Shown piece after piece: positions 38,250-44,575 of a DNA stretch of 64,000 nucleotides. The notes below the pieces were generated by a model. The model saw nothing but the letters and a program-made list of their open reading frames with translations. It did no database searches and had not been told where the DNA came from. The DNA lies in contig CM055092.1 in NCBI GenBank assembly GCA_029204225.1, positions 15,338,059 through 15,402,058 of the forward strand, given 5' to 3'. This DNA is from Diphasiastrum complanatum (Eukaryota > Streptophyta > Lycopodiopsida > Lycopodiales > Lycopodiaceae). Position 1 is the first letter of the stretch, and each line of letters opens with the position of its first letter. The position numbers and the translations under genes are program-made.

Positions 38250-41200
38250 AATGCAAAATGTTTTGCGATCCGGATCGCGCTATCTGGATTGCTGGAGCAG
38301 ATTCACGCGCAACTCAGATTATTGATCATTTGGTAGTGATTCACATTTGTTGAAACTTCTTATCAGTAGCACCCATTCTAGCTATTATATCATTTATAGA
38401 GAAGTACCAAGAGATGTGCATGAGAAGCATTGACTACCCCAGCTTGGGTAGAGTGATGAGTGGCTTGTGAAATCTCTCAACATTGTCCCTCTAGTAAATG
38501 AAGAATGTAAAAAAATTTGTACCTTGCTAATGTAGAAGTATTGGCTTTAAATGGCATGTAAAGCTGTAATGATAGTATTATGACCTTTTTGAGGGAAGAT
38601 GCTACAATGAACAGATATTGGAAATGATCTACCAGAGATGAAAGACAGATGCACTACTAGAAACGAAAAGGCAAAATTTTGTCTCCATAGCCTCTAGACA
38701 ATGAATTATTTTTGAAGTGCAGCACAAATACCCAAAATGTTTCAAAATGGGACAAAAAAAGTACAAAGGATACTCGAAAATTATTGAATAGTGGAAATTT
38801 TAGTATATGAATTTTAGTTGTTGACAATAAACATCAGGAGTTGTGGAGTGGAATATGCTTTTTTTCAATGTACTTTTCTTACAAGTTACAAGAAACGTGT
38901 GAAAACGATACAAGCAATATTATCCATACATTACAGAATTTTGATCTTAGCAAATTTTGAAAAGCACACAAAAAAATATGACAAAGATGAAATGCCAAAA
39001 ACTTGATGAAATTGGAAGCTTGGAAACTAAACTTTCACACATCCAGATCATGATACGTAAAGTGCAACAAGTGTGCCCTATTGTTGGAAGATTAGTCGTT
39101 TAAAAATTCTTGGGAGGATTCCCTTAACGGCTTAAAGAATAAGCGAAGGGTAATTTATGGTGCCTTACATTCTTTTACTTTGAATGTCAAAACTTCCAAC
39201 AAATTCTTGAGCCGTCAATAGTGAGGATTAAAAAGATGCAGAAAAATGAAATTCTGAACACTAAGGAGAAAGGTAGGGTCAAAATAAAACATTAGGCTTT
39301 TCTTCAAAAAGTGAATAAATAAAAACTTTTGAAAATATGTGCCCAACCTATGGTGGCTAGAAAGAGTCCGATATCATGTTGTGAGCATGATGAAACATGA
39401 CAACAGATAAAACATAAAGCAATTCCTAGAGAAGAATTTTTGAGTGAAGACCAAAGCACTGCCAAAGATAATGATCGTAGATCCTCCAAGTAAAATTGTA
39501 GAGATGAGCCTTCTACAAATTACTATCACAACACGAGAATAATCAATTATGGAATGTCTGCAAGTCATTTTGCTTATACTACTTGGAGGCCCTTAGGGAA
39601 ACCCTCTACCAAATCAGGCTTACTAGGTCCAAAGAGAATTTGTGCCTTACAACTTGATCACTGGCCCAAACTGTCTCAATTTGTCTATGCAAAAATGAAA
39701 ACTATGCCCATCCTATGGTGCTAGGAACCTGTGCTTCCATTCAAGTGTAGGTATTCCAACTAGGTCGTTTGCTCATCATTCTTTTGATGGATATGAAATT
39801 TTGTCTCAACCTTAGCTAAGCTCATTGCCATTAGATGAATTGGACAGTTCTAAGATGCGTCGTAACGATGTTTTGGAGGCATAGCATTTTAAAATGAGCT
39901 GGAATCATGGAAAAAGAAACCTTAAAATAGTGGAACACCCTATTATGAGGCATGCAAACTAGGAGCAATGGTAGGTTTTAAAATGTAGGGAATCCTATTG
40001 TACGCAAAGTGTCTATGTCAAGTTAGTGACTCTTTGTCATGCCTTTTAGTGATGATGTCTGGGCCAAAGTTTGCATGTTAAAAATCTAGTGTTGACGAAG
40101 GAGTGCTACCAAGAGGGGAATCAAACCTCATGAGGGAAAATCAAACCTCGTGAGAATCAAGTTTTGTGACCTTGGAATTTGCATTAAGCAACTCAGTAGA
40201 CGAATTCCAAATAGGTCTTAAAGACCTGTTAGAGCATCTTTCAAGTGCATGGATACTGGTCCCATAACCGTAGAGTGTAGGTGTACAAGGGTCATCACGT
40301 AGAGGTTCTGATGCGATGACGAGTATAGTTTAGTATTCCTAATATCTAATGTCTATCACTGTGCTGTATTTTCTCATTAAATTAATGGACAAATGACATC
40401 TCGTGATCGTCAAGTTGAACAACTTCAGCTCTACCTTTCGCTATTTACAATGAAATCTTCTTTTTGTATTTTCTCGGGTGTAGAGAGAAATCTAATGCTC
40501 TAATCAAATTGAACATGAAATAAAACTTTAAGGAAAAAGAAAAAATTAGAGCTCTTACTCGAAAGAAAAGCAAATAGTTTCAAGAGTTGGCTAAAACAAG
40601 GATCCAAAAACTTTAGAATCAGGATCTCATTACCTCAATGCCAAAATAGAGCTTCGATATCAAGTTGCAAGAAAACCTATGCTTAAGGCAAGAGATGGAC
40701 GAAAATAATGAACCAACAACTATCATGGTGGAACGCTGAAGATGAATGATGATATTCTCCATAAGAAGCATGATAATAACAAGCTTCAAAAAGATTAATA
40801 GAGATAGAACCAACAACCATTAGGGTGGAATGCTGTAGTTGATGTAGGTGCTAAGTATGATGGTTTGACCTATACAGAAGCATGAAAGAAGTCTGTAGAT
40901 TCTTGCACTTAATCATTGGTAGTGATGCACATTTGTTGAAACCTCTCCCCAGCTTATAAATCCTCGATAGAGAAGTACTGAGATATGCATTGTTGTTGTG
41001 GCATGAGAAGCATCGCCTACCCCTGGTTGGGTAGAGTGATGAAAATCACTCAATGGTGGCTTGTGAAGTCTCTAAACCTTGTCCCTCTGATAAATGAAGA
41101 ACTAATGGAGAAGTAATGACTGAATGGCATGTAAAGCTGTAATGATAATTTATGACCTACTGGGAAGATACTATGATGAAGAGATATCGGAAAGGATCTA

Positions 41201-44200
41201 CCTAGAGAAAGTGGAATATGGCCTATTGTATGAAGAACAATGATTCTAGCACATCTTGAAAAGCACGCCGAAAAGTATGACAAAGAAATGCCAAAACCTT
41301 GAAGAATTTGGAAACTTAGAAACTAAACGTTCATGCATCCAGATCATGATGTGTAAAGTGCAATAAGAGTGCCCTACTGTTGGAAGGTTAGTCATATAAA
41401 AATCTCCAGAAAAACTTTAACGGCTCAAAAAACTAGCAAGAGTTAATTTATGGTGCCCTATATTCTGTTGCTTAGAATGTCAAAAGTTCCAACATAGTCT
41501 TTTTAGCAAAAAGCAATTGAGATTTTCTAATGCTGCTAGTAGCTGAAGTCTACTTGGCATGTTGCTTTTTCAATCGGTTTCAGAAGAAGCTTGTCCTATT
41601 CATCTCACACATTTTCATTGTGATGCCATGATTCCAGGTTTGCAAAGCAGATGACAAGCCTTTGATGCTGGTAGCATTGCTGCAGACCTTTGGGAAGCAG
41701 CGTACCATCATCTTCACTGCTTCTGTAGTGGCAACACATCGTCTGTATGTATTTCTGAAGTGCTTTGAAGGTCTCTCGTCTGAAGTACAGGAGTATTCAA
41801 GCTTACAGCATCAGATGGTTCGAAGGTATTTTACCTCACTGATTTGATTACTATTCAGATCGTATCAATATAATGGTTATTTTTGAGTGATTTATACAAA
41901 AATTGGTGTTTACAAAGCCATTCAAGTTGATACAGAAAAAGTTTGTAGCTATTGTATAAATGAAATCACATATGTAAGCATTATTCTAAGTTTCTTCATT
42001 GAAAAAAGGAACATGCCCGGTAAGTTCTTGGACAAAGTAAGTTTTAGGTCCTCATTTTCAATACAACTCATTAAAATCTGGAAACCAGATAGGAATTGAC
42101 ATCACCAACAATAGGAGTATTTGAGATAATGAACTTTTTTAGTATTGGGCAGTAGTTTTGGCTGTTCAAGTAGTTCTCTGAGCTATTCTGCATTAAATCC
42201 ACGTCCACTGTCAGCTACATTGTCATCACTACCTCTATCTCCAGAAGGTAACAGTTATTTTCTTTGGTTCTTTGTGTGTATGTTGAGGTGCACTTGTGTG
42301 TATGCAAGATGTGTGTATGTATAGATGTGTTGCTCTGGTACCTCAAGGGGAGTTGGGACAACCAGCTTAGTTGCCCAACCAAGCAAACATCAGCATAAAC
42401 AAGCACAACAAAGACTCAACCTGACACCATGTTAGCATGAGCTCCACAGAGCTAGCCTTGAACCATCCAAGCAAGCTAACCAACATATCCAACATGTCAT
42501 GAGTCTTTTCCATAATAAAAAAAGCCGACATGCCAACCAATAGCCAAAGACTGCCAACTCAACAAATTAGTATAATGAGAAGCCTGCCATCCATGAGAGG
42601 GAACTGTTGTAGAAGCAGTGAAGCAAAAGCTTGTGTTTGCTCCTTATTTCTGTTCCTAAAATGGAGGTGAAACCAAGAATGGTTATTGGCCCCAATGCTC
42701 ATCCAATGCCCAATTGTTATTCAATTCAATCTACTTTAGTACAGGAAAAGTGTAGAACCTGCCGAGAGATGTTTAGCATTTCTAATATTTTTGAGAATCT
42801 GCGTTCTTGACTTTAGATTTATCTAGTCAACATAAAAATTGGTTACCTTGGAGCACATCTTATTTTTATCTGGCCGTTACAGTAGCTGCTCATGTTTTAT
42901 TTTGCAAGGTTGCTGAGATTAACATAGTGCATGCATATTTTTCATCTTGGAGCTCTTCATTTTAGGAGATGTATGTGTGCAGTAAAGCATTGGAAGCATT
43001 TAGAGGAGGTGATGCGCATATCCTCGTTGCATCTGATGGCATGGCAAGAGGCATGGATGTTGATGGGGTAGTCAATATTGTAAATTATGATATGCCAGTC
43101 TATATTAAGACTTACATCCATCGTGTGGGTCGAACTGCTCGGGCTGGACGGGCAGGCTGCTCTTTCACATTCCTGAGGAAAGAGGAGGTGTGTCTCTCCC
43201 ATTCCCCTTTGTTTGTGAGGCCTAATTGCACCAATCTTGATGATTGACCATAACAACAACATTAAGCTCGTGACTGCATTTTAGCTCAATGGACATGGTC
43301 TTCTCATTTGAATTTTTTCCCAGGTAAGGCATTTCAAATCACTATTGAAAAAGGCTCAAAACAGTTCCTGTAAGAATTACAGGCTGCCTTCATCTGCTGT
43401 AGAAGCACTTCAACCTCGCTACATGTCAGGTATTATAACCAGCATCCTAGTTCTGCTTGTCATATAAATAATATTATGGAGTCATAAAAATGTTCTAGGT
43501 TACATTGAGTGTTGCTAAAATAATAATCCATGGATGAATCTGGAATTTAGCAAACATTTTGAAAATGTTTACCATCAAGCGATAAATCTCGAAAAGTTTT
43601 AAGTGAGCAACATTAAGGTTTATTGTCAATGCTTTTGGTGGTTTTCTACTTTTGCATTACATTAAGGAGCAATAAATTTTTGTTACAGAAGGAAAATCTT
43701 AAGAAGTCTATTTTATGAGTGTTAAAAGAATCACTAGTCCATAGTTCTCAGGCCAGGTTGTTCCAAGTGTCGTATGGAATGTGAACGTAGGAAAAAAGTT
43801 TCACATGTAAAATGTTATTTTCTAATTTATGAGGGCACTCTTAGAATGCAATTTGTTCCTTTGGCACCTTCTATACATATCAGTCACTGTTTGTTTCTTA
43901 CATACAGAACAAAACATGGGTGTTAAAATTTAATTCGGAACAGTTTTTTATGCACTGGCCCTTGGCTATCAATATTGAACAATATCGTAAAAGCCAAGTG
44001 ATAGGAATGAGCAAAATGACCAGGAGTTTTTGTCATTGCTACCTCCACATTCTAGGCAAAGCGATCATATAGTCATGTCCTGATCTGAAAAAAGTTCAGT
44101 GTTTCCACTCTATGTAGAGGGTGCTTCTACAAAAAAAAACTTATGGATCTGTTTTTATTGTCAGATCATATCATTTTGCAGATTCTTGCTTAGTTTAGTA

Positions 44201-44373
44201 TGTAGAATGAATCTGTAACTCATCTTGATTTCTGGATCTGTTGTGGCAAATAACTTTTCAAATTTGCAGCCTTTGAGAAATTCAAGGAATTCATGGCCTC
44301 AGAAACAGCAGTTTCAACTGGCAGTCATACAAAACAAGCCACAACCAATGCAAAATATCTGCAAACGTCGTAA
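8247..44373 (+). CDS. RH1: DEAD-box ATP-dependent RNA helicase 1 (DDX51/Dbp6-like), 3' six exons
   Basis: The six exons join in phase to 939 nt (312 codons and TAA). The product resembles plant RH1, whose yeast and animal relatives Dbp6 and DDX51 act in 60S ribosomal subunit assembly in the nucleolus (family knowledge). Visible motifs in order are II (DETD, exon 1), III (SAT, exon 2), IV (IIFTAS, exon 3), V ([10 protein letters not shown]) and VI ([10 protein letters not shown]) in exon 4. The N-terminal half with the Q motif and Walker A is outside the window. All introns are GT-AG, with phases 2, 0, 2, 0, 1 at their ends. No stop or frameshift breaks the exons, so the gene looks functional although it spans more than 36 kb here. 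The C-terminal tail after motif VI is variable in this family, and its exact end depends on the last two exons. Confidence 0.88.
8653..8912 (+). repeat. CT microsatellite block with CACGGTTCT units and a hairpin
   Basis: Two long (TC)n arrays (8653-8706 and 8780-8818) are separated by short units containing CACGGTTCT. Bases 8856-8876 and 8892-8912 are a perfect 21-bp inverted repeat with a 15-base loop. Open frames across this block are artefacts of the dinucleotide repeat. Confidence 0.85.
8913..9257. other. Unassigned intron sequence with GA-rich partial repeats
   Basis: I recognise no gene. A unit of about 73 bp containing AGACTTTGCGGTGGGTAGAG at 9119 recurs at 9190, so a diverged tandem repeat is present. 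Confidence 0.45.
9258..10663 (-). mobile_element. LINE copy 1, 3' half of ORF2, minus strand
   Basis: The minus strand encodes the C-terminal part of a LINE ORF2. A segment after the reverse transcriptase ([13 protein letters not shown], then [15 protein letters not shown]) is followed by a zinc-knuckle-like block ending near 9860 ([20 protein letters not shown]). The 5' part, including endonuclease and reverse transcriptase, is missing, as is usual for LINE insertions. The 3' end lies at about 9300 and reads TTAATAAAATCTTTCTTTC followed by a (TC)n run. This is a simple-repeat tail, not poly(A). Several stops and shifts break the frame. LINE copies 2 and 3 belong to the same family. Confidence 0.78.
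9461..10653 (-). pseudogene. LINE copy 1 ORF2 C-terminal relic
   Basis: Two minus-strand open stretches (10653-10099 and 9964-9461) are parts of one ORF2 tail; the piece between them is out of frame. The second contains the Cys/His block [16 protein letters not shown], typical of the zinc-binding region after LINE reverse transcriptases (family knowledge). After it comes an Arg-rich tail without a recognised domain. It is not functional. Confidence 0.7.
10664..11286. other. Unassigned intron sequence
   Basis: I see no gene, repeat family or RNA gene here. The composition resembles neighbouring intron sequence. Confidence 0.4.
11287..11586 (+). other. Possible two-exon coding remnant, unrecognised
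   Basis: An open stretch to 11394 ends at GTAAGT, and a second from 11470 follows TTGGTTGTAG. They keep one frame when joined and end at TGA (11584-11586). The predicted peptide has about 73 residues with a protein-like first part ([20 protein letters not shown]). I recognise no family, and no start codon or upstream exon is evident. It may be a gene fragment carried into the intron, or chance. Confidence 0.2.
11587..11777. other. Unassigned intron sequence between the coding remnant and a LINE end
   Basis: I see no gene here. Confidence 0.4.
11778..11830 (-). mobile_element. Short LINE 3'-end fragment
   Basis: About 50 bp match the 3' end of LINE copy 1 (compare 9284-9328): GAGAAAGAAAGAAAGAT, then TTTATTAATGTCCT. 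It directly abuts the tail of LINE copy 2, so two LINE ends lie in tandem. Confidence 0.7.
12128..12643 (-). pseudogene. LINE copy 2 ORF2 C-terminal fragment
   Basis: A 171-codon open frame carries the post-reverse-transcriptase region and the Cys-rich block [19 protein letters not shown], followed by [14 protein letters not shown]. It is close to the equivalent parts of LINE copies 1 and 3. No catalytic domain remains. Confidence 0.75.
12919..13338 (-). pseudogene. LINE copy 2 ORF1-like fragment
   Basis: The frame starts [18 protein letters not shown], a basic N-terminus, then has a Ser/Pro/Ala-rich stretch and a helical region ([19 protein letters not shown]) that could form a coiled coil, as LINE ORF1 proteins often do. 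Its place and strand relative to the ORF2 tail support ORF1, but I cannot match it to a known ORF1. A stop at 12919 ends it. Confidence 0.4.
13725..13729 (+). other. Target-site duplication AAGTG (left)
   Basis: AAGTG directly before LTR 13730-14087; the same five bases follow the other LTR at 17741-17745. Confidence 0.9.
13730..14087 (-). repeat. Gypsy C 3' LTR (element orientation)
   Basis: It is 358 bp, starts TGTAATAGATCC on the + strand and ends CTCGTAACA. It carries a perfect 16-bp palindrome GTTACGAGCTCGTAAC at 14071-14086. It differs from the other LTR at six transition sites. Confidence 0.93.
14088..14100 (-). promoter_or_regulatory. Gypsy C polypurine tract
   Basis: The minus strand reads AAGGGGGAGGGAG immediately before the 3' LTR, the expected place for plus-strand priming. 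It overlaps the pol stop codon (14099-14101). Confidence 0.8.
14099..17382 (-). pseudogene. Gypsy C pol relic (partial PR, RT, RNase H, IN, chromodomain)
   Basis: One minus-strand frame runs from the LTR edge to the stop at 14099-14101, with in-frame stops at 16048-16046 (TGA), one TAA near 15889, 14800-14798 (TAG) and 14236-14234 (TAG); there is no frameshift. It starts at the protease end ([14 protein letters not shown]). Reverse transcriptase has FLDD intact, but the motif A Asp is Gly ([12 protein letters not shown] near 16730), which should abolish activity. RNase H, the HHCC integrase zinc region (near 15350-15240) and the D-D-E core ([24 protein letters not shown]) follow. The chromodomain ([19 protein letters not shown]) lies after the last TAG. 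At least two stops fit CGA to TGA and TGG to TAG changes. Confidence 0.9.
17383..17740 (-). repeat. Gypsy C 5' LTR (element orientation)
   Basis: It is 358 bp and pairs with 13730-14087. The terminal 16-bp palindrome is at 17724-17739. The right flank AAGTG (17741-17745) completes the target duplication. Confidence 0.93.
17791..17905 (+). repeat. Compound (GA)n-(GAA)n microsatellite
   Basis: About 54 bp of GA repeats run straight into about 60 bp of GAA repeats. It separates the LINE/gypsy C nest from gypsy A2. Confidence 0.95.
17942..19940 (+). pseudogene. Gypsy A2 RNase H-integrase-chromodomain relic
   Basis: RNase H ([28 protein letters not shown]) runs to about 18215, where one extra G shifts the frame. 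Integrase follows from about 18315, with the zinc region near 18630-18760 and [10 protein letters not shown] near 18838. A 2-base deletion near 18946 (CACAGCAG in A1, CAGCAG here) shifts it again before the DRDSKF and SEVLNR core. A TAA near 19180 and a further shift near 19375 follow. The chromodomain ([15 protein letters not shown]) is near 19775-19815, and the frame ends at 19940. Confidence 0.87.
19970..20405 (+). repeat. Gypsy A2 3' LTR with an internal 31-bp duplication
   Basis: It follows the purine run CCGGGGAGAG and starts TTATGGACTCGG. A TATA box (CTATAAGTAGGG) lies near 20215. A 31-bp unit is tandemly doubled (20309-20339 and 20340-20370), while A1 has one copy. It ends near CGTAACT. 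Confidence 0.75.
20406..20634 (+). other. Low-complexity sequence with ACAAGTTACAA-type repeats
   Basis: Short degenerate repeats of the ACTTACAAGTTACAA kind fill this stretch. Similar AACTTG-rich sequence occurs in the hAT introns to the right (23330-25000), so this may be the other side of the same transposon, split by gypsy B2. That link is inference. Confidence 0.4.
20635..21177 (+). repeat. Gypsy B2 5' LTR
   Basis: It starts TGTCAAGCGTGG and ends GGCTTGTGACA, which gives a perfect 5-bp inverted end pair. It is placed by the primer binding site 2 bases downstream. There is no partner LTR in the window. Confidence 0.8.
21180..21191 (+). other. Gypsy B2 primer binding site
   Basis: TGGTATCAAAGC differs by one base from TGGTATCAGAGC, the complement of the initiator tRNA-Met 3' end used by many plant LTR elements (family knowledge). 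Confidence 0.82.
21192..21254 (+). repeat. Three 21-bp tandem units in the gypsy B2 leader
   Basis: Units 21192-21212, 21213-21233 and 21234-21254 share the core CGTTCTAGAGAGAGAAA with one to three changes each. Confidence 0.8.
21751..23285 (+). pseudogene. Gypsy B2 gag remnant and RT-RNase H relic
   Basis: A short gag remnant ([20 protein letters not shown]) lies at 21837-21960, and most of gag and protease is deleted. Reverse transcriptase is well preserved at about 22080-22760: [34 protein letters not shown] with the motif A Asp, and FIDDILVF with both catalytic Asp residues. Frameshifts near 22810 break the link to RNase H ([16 protein letters not shown] near 22920), which has a TAG near 22978. 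The chain ends near a segment that normally precedes the integrase zinc region. Confidence 0.85.
23330..25949 (-). mobile_element. hAT-superfamily DNA transposon relic, minus strand
   Basis: The minus strand encodes in order a BED zinc finger, a linker, the DUF659 region, the catalytic/insertion region and the C-terminal dimerisation domain of an hAT transposase. The exons are separated by GT-AG introns rich in AACTTG-like short repeats. I could not identify terminal inverted repeats or an 8-bp target duplication, so the ends are uncertain. The left end may be split by gypsy B2. Confidence 0.78.
23479..25949 (-). pseudogene. hAT transposase gene relic with introns
   Basis: The exon at 25949-25698 begins [14 protein letters not shown] and has the BED finger Cys pair CKYC and a His. 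The next (from 25531) carries a linker with [11 protein letters not shown], then [19 protein letters not shown] and the start of DUF659 up to KSW near 25109. A clear intron (donor GTGAGG, acceptor TTTTAG) leads to [18 protein letters not shown] near 24950. Further parts are [15 protein letters not shown] (near 24510), [16 protein letters not shown] (near 24430), a piece after an intron near 24270-24092, [15 protein letters not shown] (23950) and the dimerisation domain ([26 protein letters not shown], 23700-23560). About 100 residues before the dimerisation domain are missing, and in-frame stops occur. It is not functional. Confidence 0.78.
25950..26074. other. Flank of the hAT relic
   Basis: This is a short non-coding stretch upstream of the BED exon. 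No promoter could be supported. Confidence 0.3.
26075..26545 (+). repeat. Degenerate AC/TC compound microsatellite
   Basis: Mixed CACACA and CTCTCT tracts run for about 470 bp, with a 14-repeat AC core near 26270-26296 and many interrupted CACAAACAC units. A long open frame through it encodes only His/Thr/Ser repeats and is an artefact. Confidence 0.9.
26577..26670 (+). repeat. Pure (CT)47 microsatellite
   Basis: An uninterrupted CT array of about 94 bp lies next to the 3' side of LINE copy 3. Reading frames through it are spurious. Confidence 0.97.
26748..28945 (-). pseudogene. LINE copy 3 ORF2 relic
   Basis: The pieces are a linker (28945-28556), then reverse transcriptase (about 28460-27940) with [32 protein letters not shown] (motif A) and [20 protein letters not shown] (motif B). 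The active-site motif C is YTNN instead of YADD near 27990, so both catalytic Asp residues are Asn. Then come [33 protein letters not shown] and the zinc block [19 protein letters not shown] near 26990. Frameshifts occur near 28440, 27930, 27600 and 27340. It is dead. Confidence 0.82.
26830..28950 (-). mobile_element. LINE copy 3, reverse transcriptase to C-terminus, minus strand
   Basis: This is the longest LINE copy in the window. From right to left on the minus strand it has an upstream linker, reverse transcriptase, the post-RT region and the Cys-rich C-terminal block. The endonuclease and ORF1 are missing on the right, and the 3' tail is missing on the left, where sequence unlike the other copies leads to a CT microsatellite. 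The C-terminal sequences match LINE copies 1 and 2. Confidence 0.82.
28951..29526. other. 3' end of RH1 intron 1
   Basis: This is AT-rich intron sequence without recognisable elements, ending in the acceptor TTTCTCAG at 29526. Confidence 0.5.
29527..29710 (+). CDS. RH1: RH1 exon B (motif III SAT)
   Basis: It follows TTTCTCAG and ends before GTACAT. Its first base completes the Ser codon of exon A, giving [16 protein letters not shown] and then [11 protein letters not shown] with the SAT motif, which links ATP hydrolysis to RNA unwinding (family knowledge). It is 184 nt and ends in phase 0. Confidence 0.9.
30170..31350 (-). mobile_element. Decayed gypsy pol fragment, minus strand
   Basis: The minus strand shows reverse transcriptase ([36 protein letters not shown]; 31330-31090), then RNase H ([36 protein letters not shown]; 30820-30672), then weaker integrase-like sequence to about 30170. 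The RT active site reads YFHD rather than YFDD. There are many stops and shifts. It is older than the other gypsy copies here, and I see no LTRs. Confidence 0.75.
31351..32340. other. Unassigned intron sequence with a polypurine-like run
   Basis: I see no coding homology. At 32240-32257 the run TTAAGGGAGAGGGTTAAG looks like a polypurine tract followed by an LTR start, so an LTR remnant is possible, but no partner was found. Confidence 0.35.
32341..35200. other. Unassigned C-rich strand-biased stretch
   Basis: The + strand is clearly richer in C than in G (many CATCC, CCTGA and CCATGC words), unlike the AT-rich flanks. Minus-strand open frames of 60-92 codons exist (for example 33549-33271), but I recognise no domain. 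It may be a decayed repeat. No function can be given. Confidence 0.35.
35201..38224. other. Unassigned AT-rich intron sequence with small tandem duplications
   Basis: I see no gene or element. A unit containing TAAGGCTATGA...GGACCACTTGAGAGG occurs at about 36136-36210 and 36390-36452. A unit GTTAAC(T/C)CTAGTTGACCAAG occurs at 37249 and 37317. Confidence 0.45.
38225..38249 (+). repeat. Short (CT)n microsatellite
   Basis: About 12 CT repeats are followed by unrelated sequence. Confidence 0.9.
38331..39200 (+). repeat. Diverged direct repeat, copy 1
   Basis: Starting at TGGTAGTGATTCACATTTG, it matches 40917-41492 over several blocks (GAAGCAT...GACTACCCC, AATGGCATGTAAAGCTGTAA, CATCCAGATCATGAT, ATTTATGGTGCC). 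It is longer than copy 2 because of an insertion near 38690-38950. It has no coding content. Confidence 0.75.
39201..40916. other. Unassigned sequence between the direct repeats
   Basis: I see no element domains. A short local repeat (CCAACAAC(T/C)AT...GTGGAA(C/T)GCTG) occurs near 40709 and 40809. Confidence 0.4.
40917..41492 (+). repeat. Diverged direct repeat, copy 2
   Basis: Partner of 38331-39200, ending with AATGTCAAAAGTTCCAAC, about 145 bp before the exon C acceptor. The pair could be a local duplication or decayed LTRs; no LTR ends or coding region support the second option. Confidence 0.75.
41638..41825 (+). CDS. RH1: RH1 exon C (motif IV)
   Basis: It is flanked by ATTCCAG and GTATTT. 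It encodes [18 protein letters not shown], then [13 protein letters not shown], matching the start of the second RecA-like domain and motif IV. It is 188 nt and ends with two bases of a Ser codon. Confidence 0.9.
42983..43187 (+). CDS. RH1: RH1 exon D (motifs V and VI)
   Basis: It follows GTGTGCAG and ends before GTGTGT. Its first base completes Ser ([14 protein letters not shown]). It contains [17 protein letters not shown] (motif V) and [13 protein letters not shown] (motif VI), the RNA- and ATP-binding arginine motifs. No residue expected in these motifs is missing. It is 205 nt and ends in phase 0. Confidence 0.93.
43324..43429 (+). CDS. RH1: RH1 exon E
   Basis: The acceptor is TTTTTTCCCAG and the donor is GTATTA. 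It encodes [20 protein letters not shown] and then a segment ending EALQPRYMS, matching the region after motif VI in RH1. It is 106 nt and ends in phase 1. Confidence 0.87.
44270..44373 (+). CDS. RH1: RH1 last exon
   Basis: The acceptor is AATTTGCAG. With the preceding base it encodes [18 protein letters not shown] and ends at TAA (44371-44373). The helical EKFKEF segment fits the RH1 C-terminus (LEKLKELVES in the Arabidopsis protein, from memory). The last residues are unconserved. Confidence 0.82.
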
Positions 44374-44575
44374 AGCCCACTCTATAGGAGGTTCAAAATC
44401 TGCTCATTCTAGGCAGCTCAGCATTCTAAGGACTTGGATAAATCCTTAGGCTCTTGAAAGCCTGCTCAATTCCAATTTTTGTATTTGTAAGAGTTTGACA
44501 GAATCACCATATGCTTTTTCTGACAACTCATTGATGAAGCTGTTTTGAATAAAGATTCACTATCAGCTAGTTTTA
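44374..44575 (+). other. RH1 3' untranslated region (approximate)
   Basis: Sequence after the stop codon up to just past the AATAAA signal at 44548. The cleavage site is not known. Confidence 0.6.
44548..44553 (+). terminator. Poly(A) signal AATAAA of RH1
   Basis: A perfect AATAAA 175 bases after the stop codon, preceded by T-rich sequence (TTTTTGTATTTGTAAG near 44477), as in plant near-upstream elements. Confidence 0.6.

Larger units (their letters stand above)
29711..41637 (+). other. RH1 intron of 11.9 kb
   Basis: The donor is GTACAT and the acceptor is ATTCCAG. It contains a decayed minus-strand gypsy (about 30170-31350), unassigned sequence with some tandem duplications, and two diverged direct repeats near its 3' end. 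Confidence 0.8.

Noticed and set aside
38331-41492. Complete LTR retrotransposon bounded by the direct repeats
   Set aside because: No primer site, polypurine tract, target duplication or coding domain between them.
44225-44449. Alternative frame at the last RH1 exon
   Set aside because: The exon at 44270-44373 in the phase set by the upstream exons continues the RH1 protein; this frame does not.
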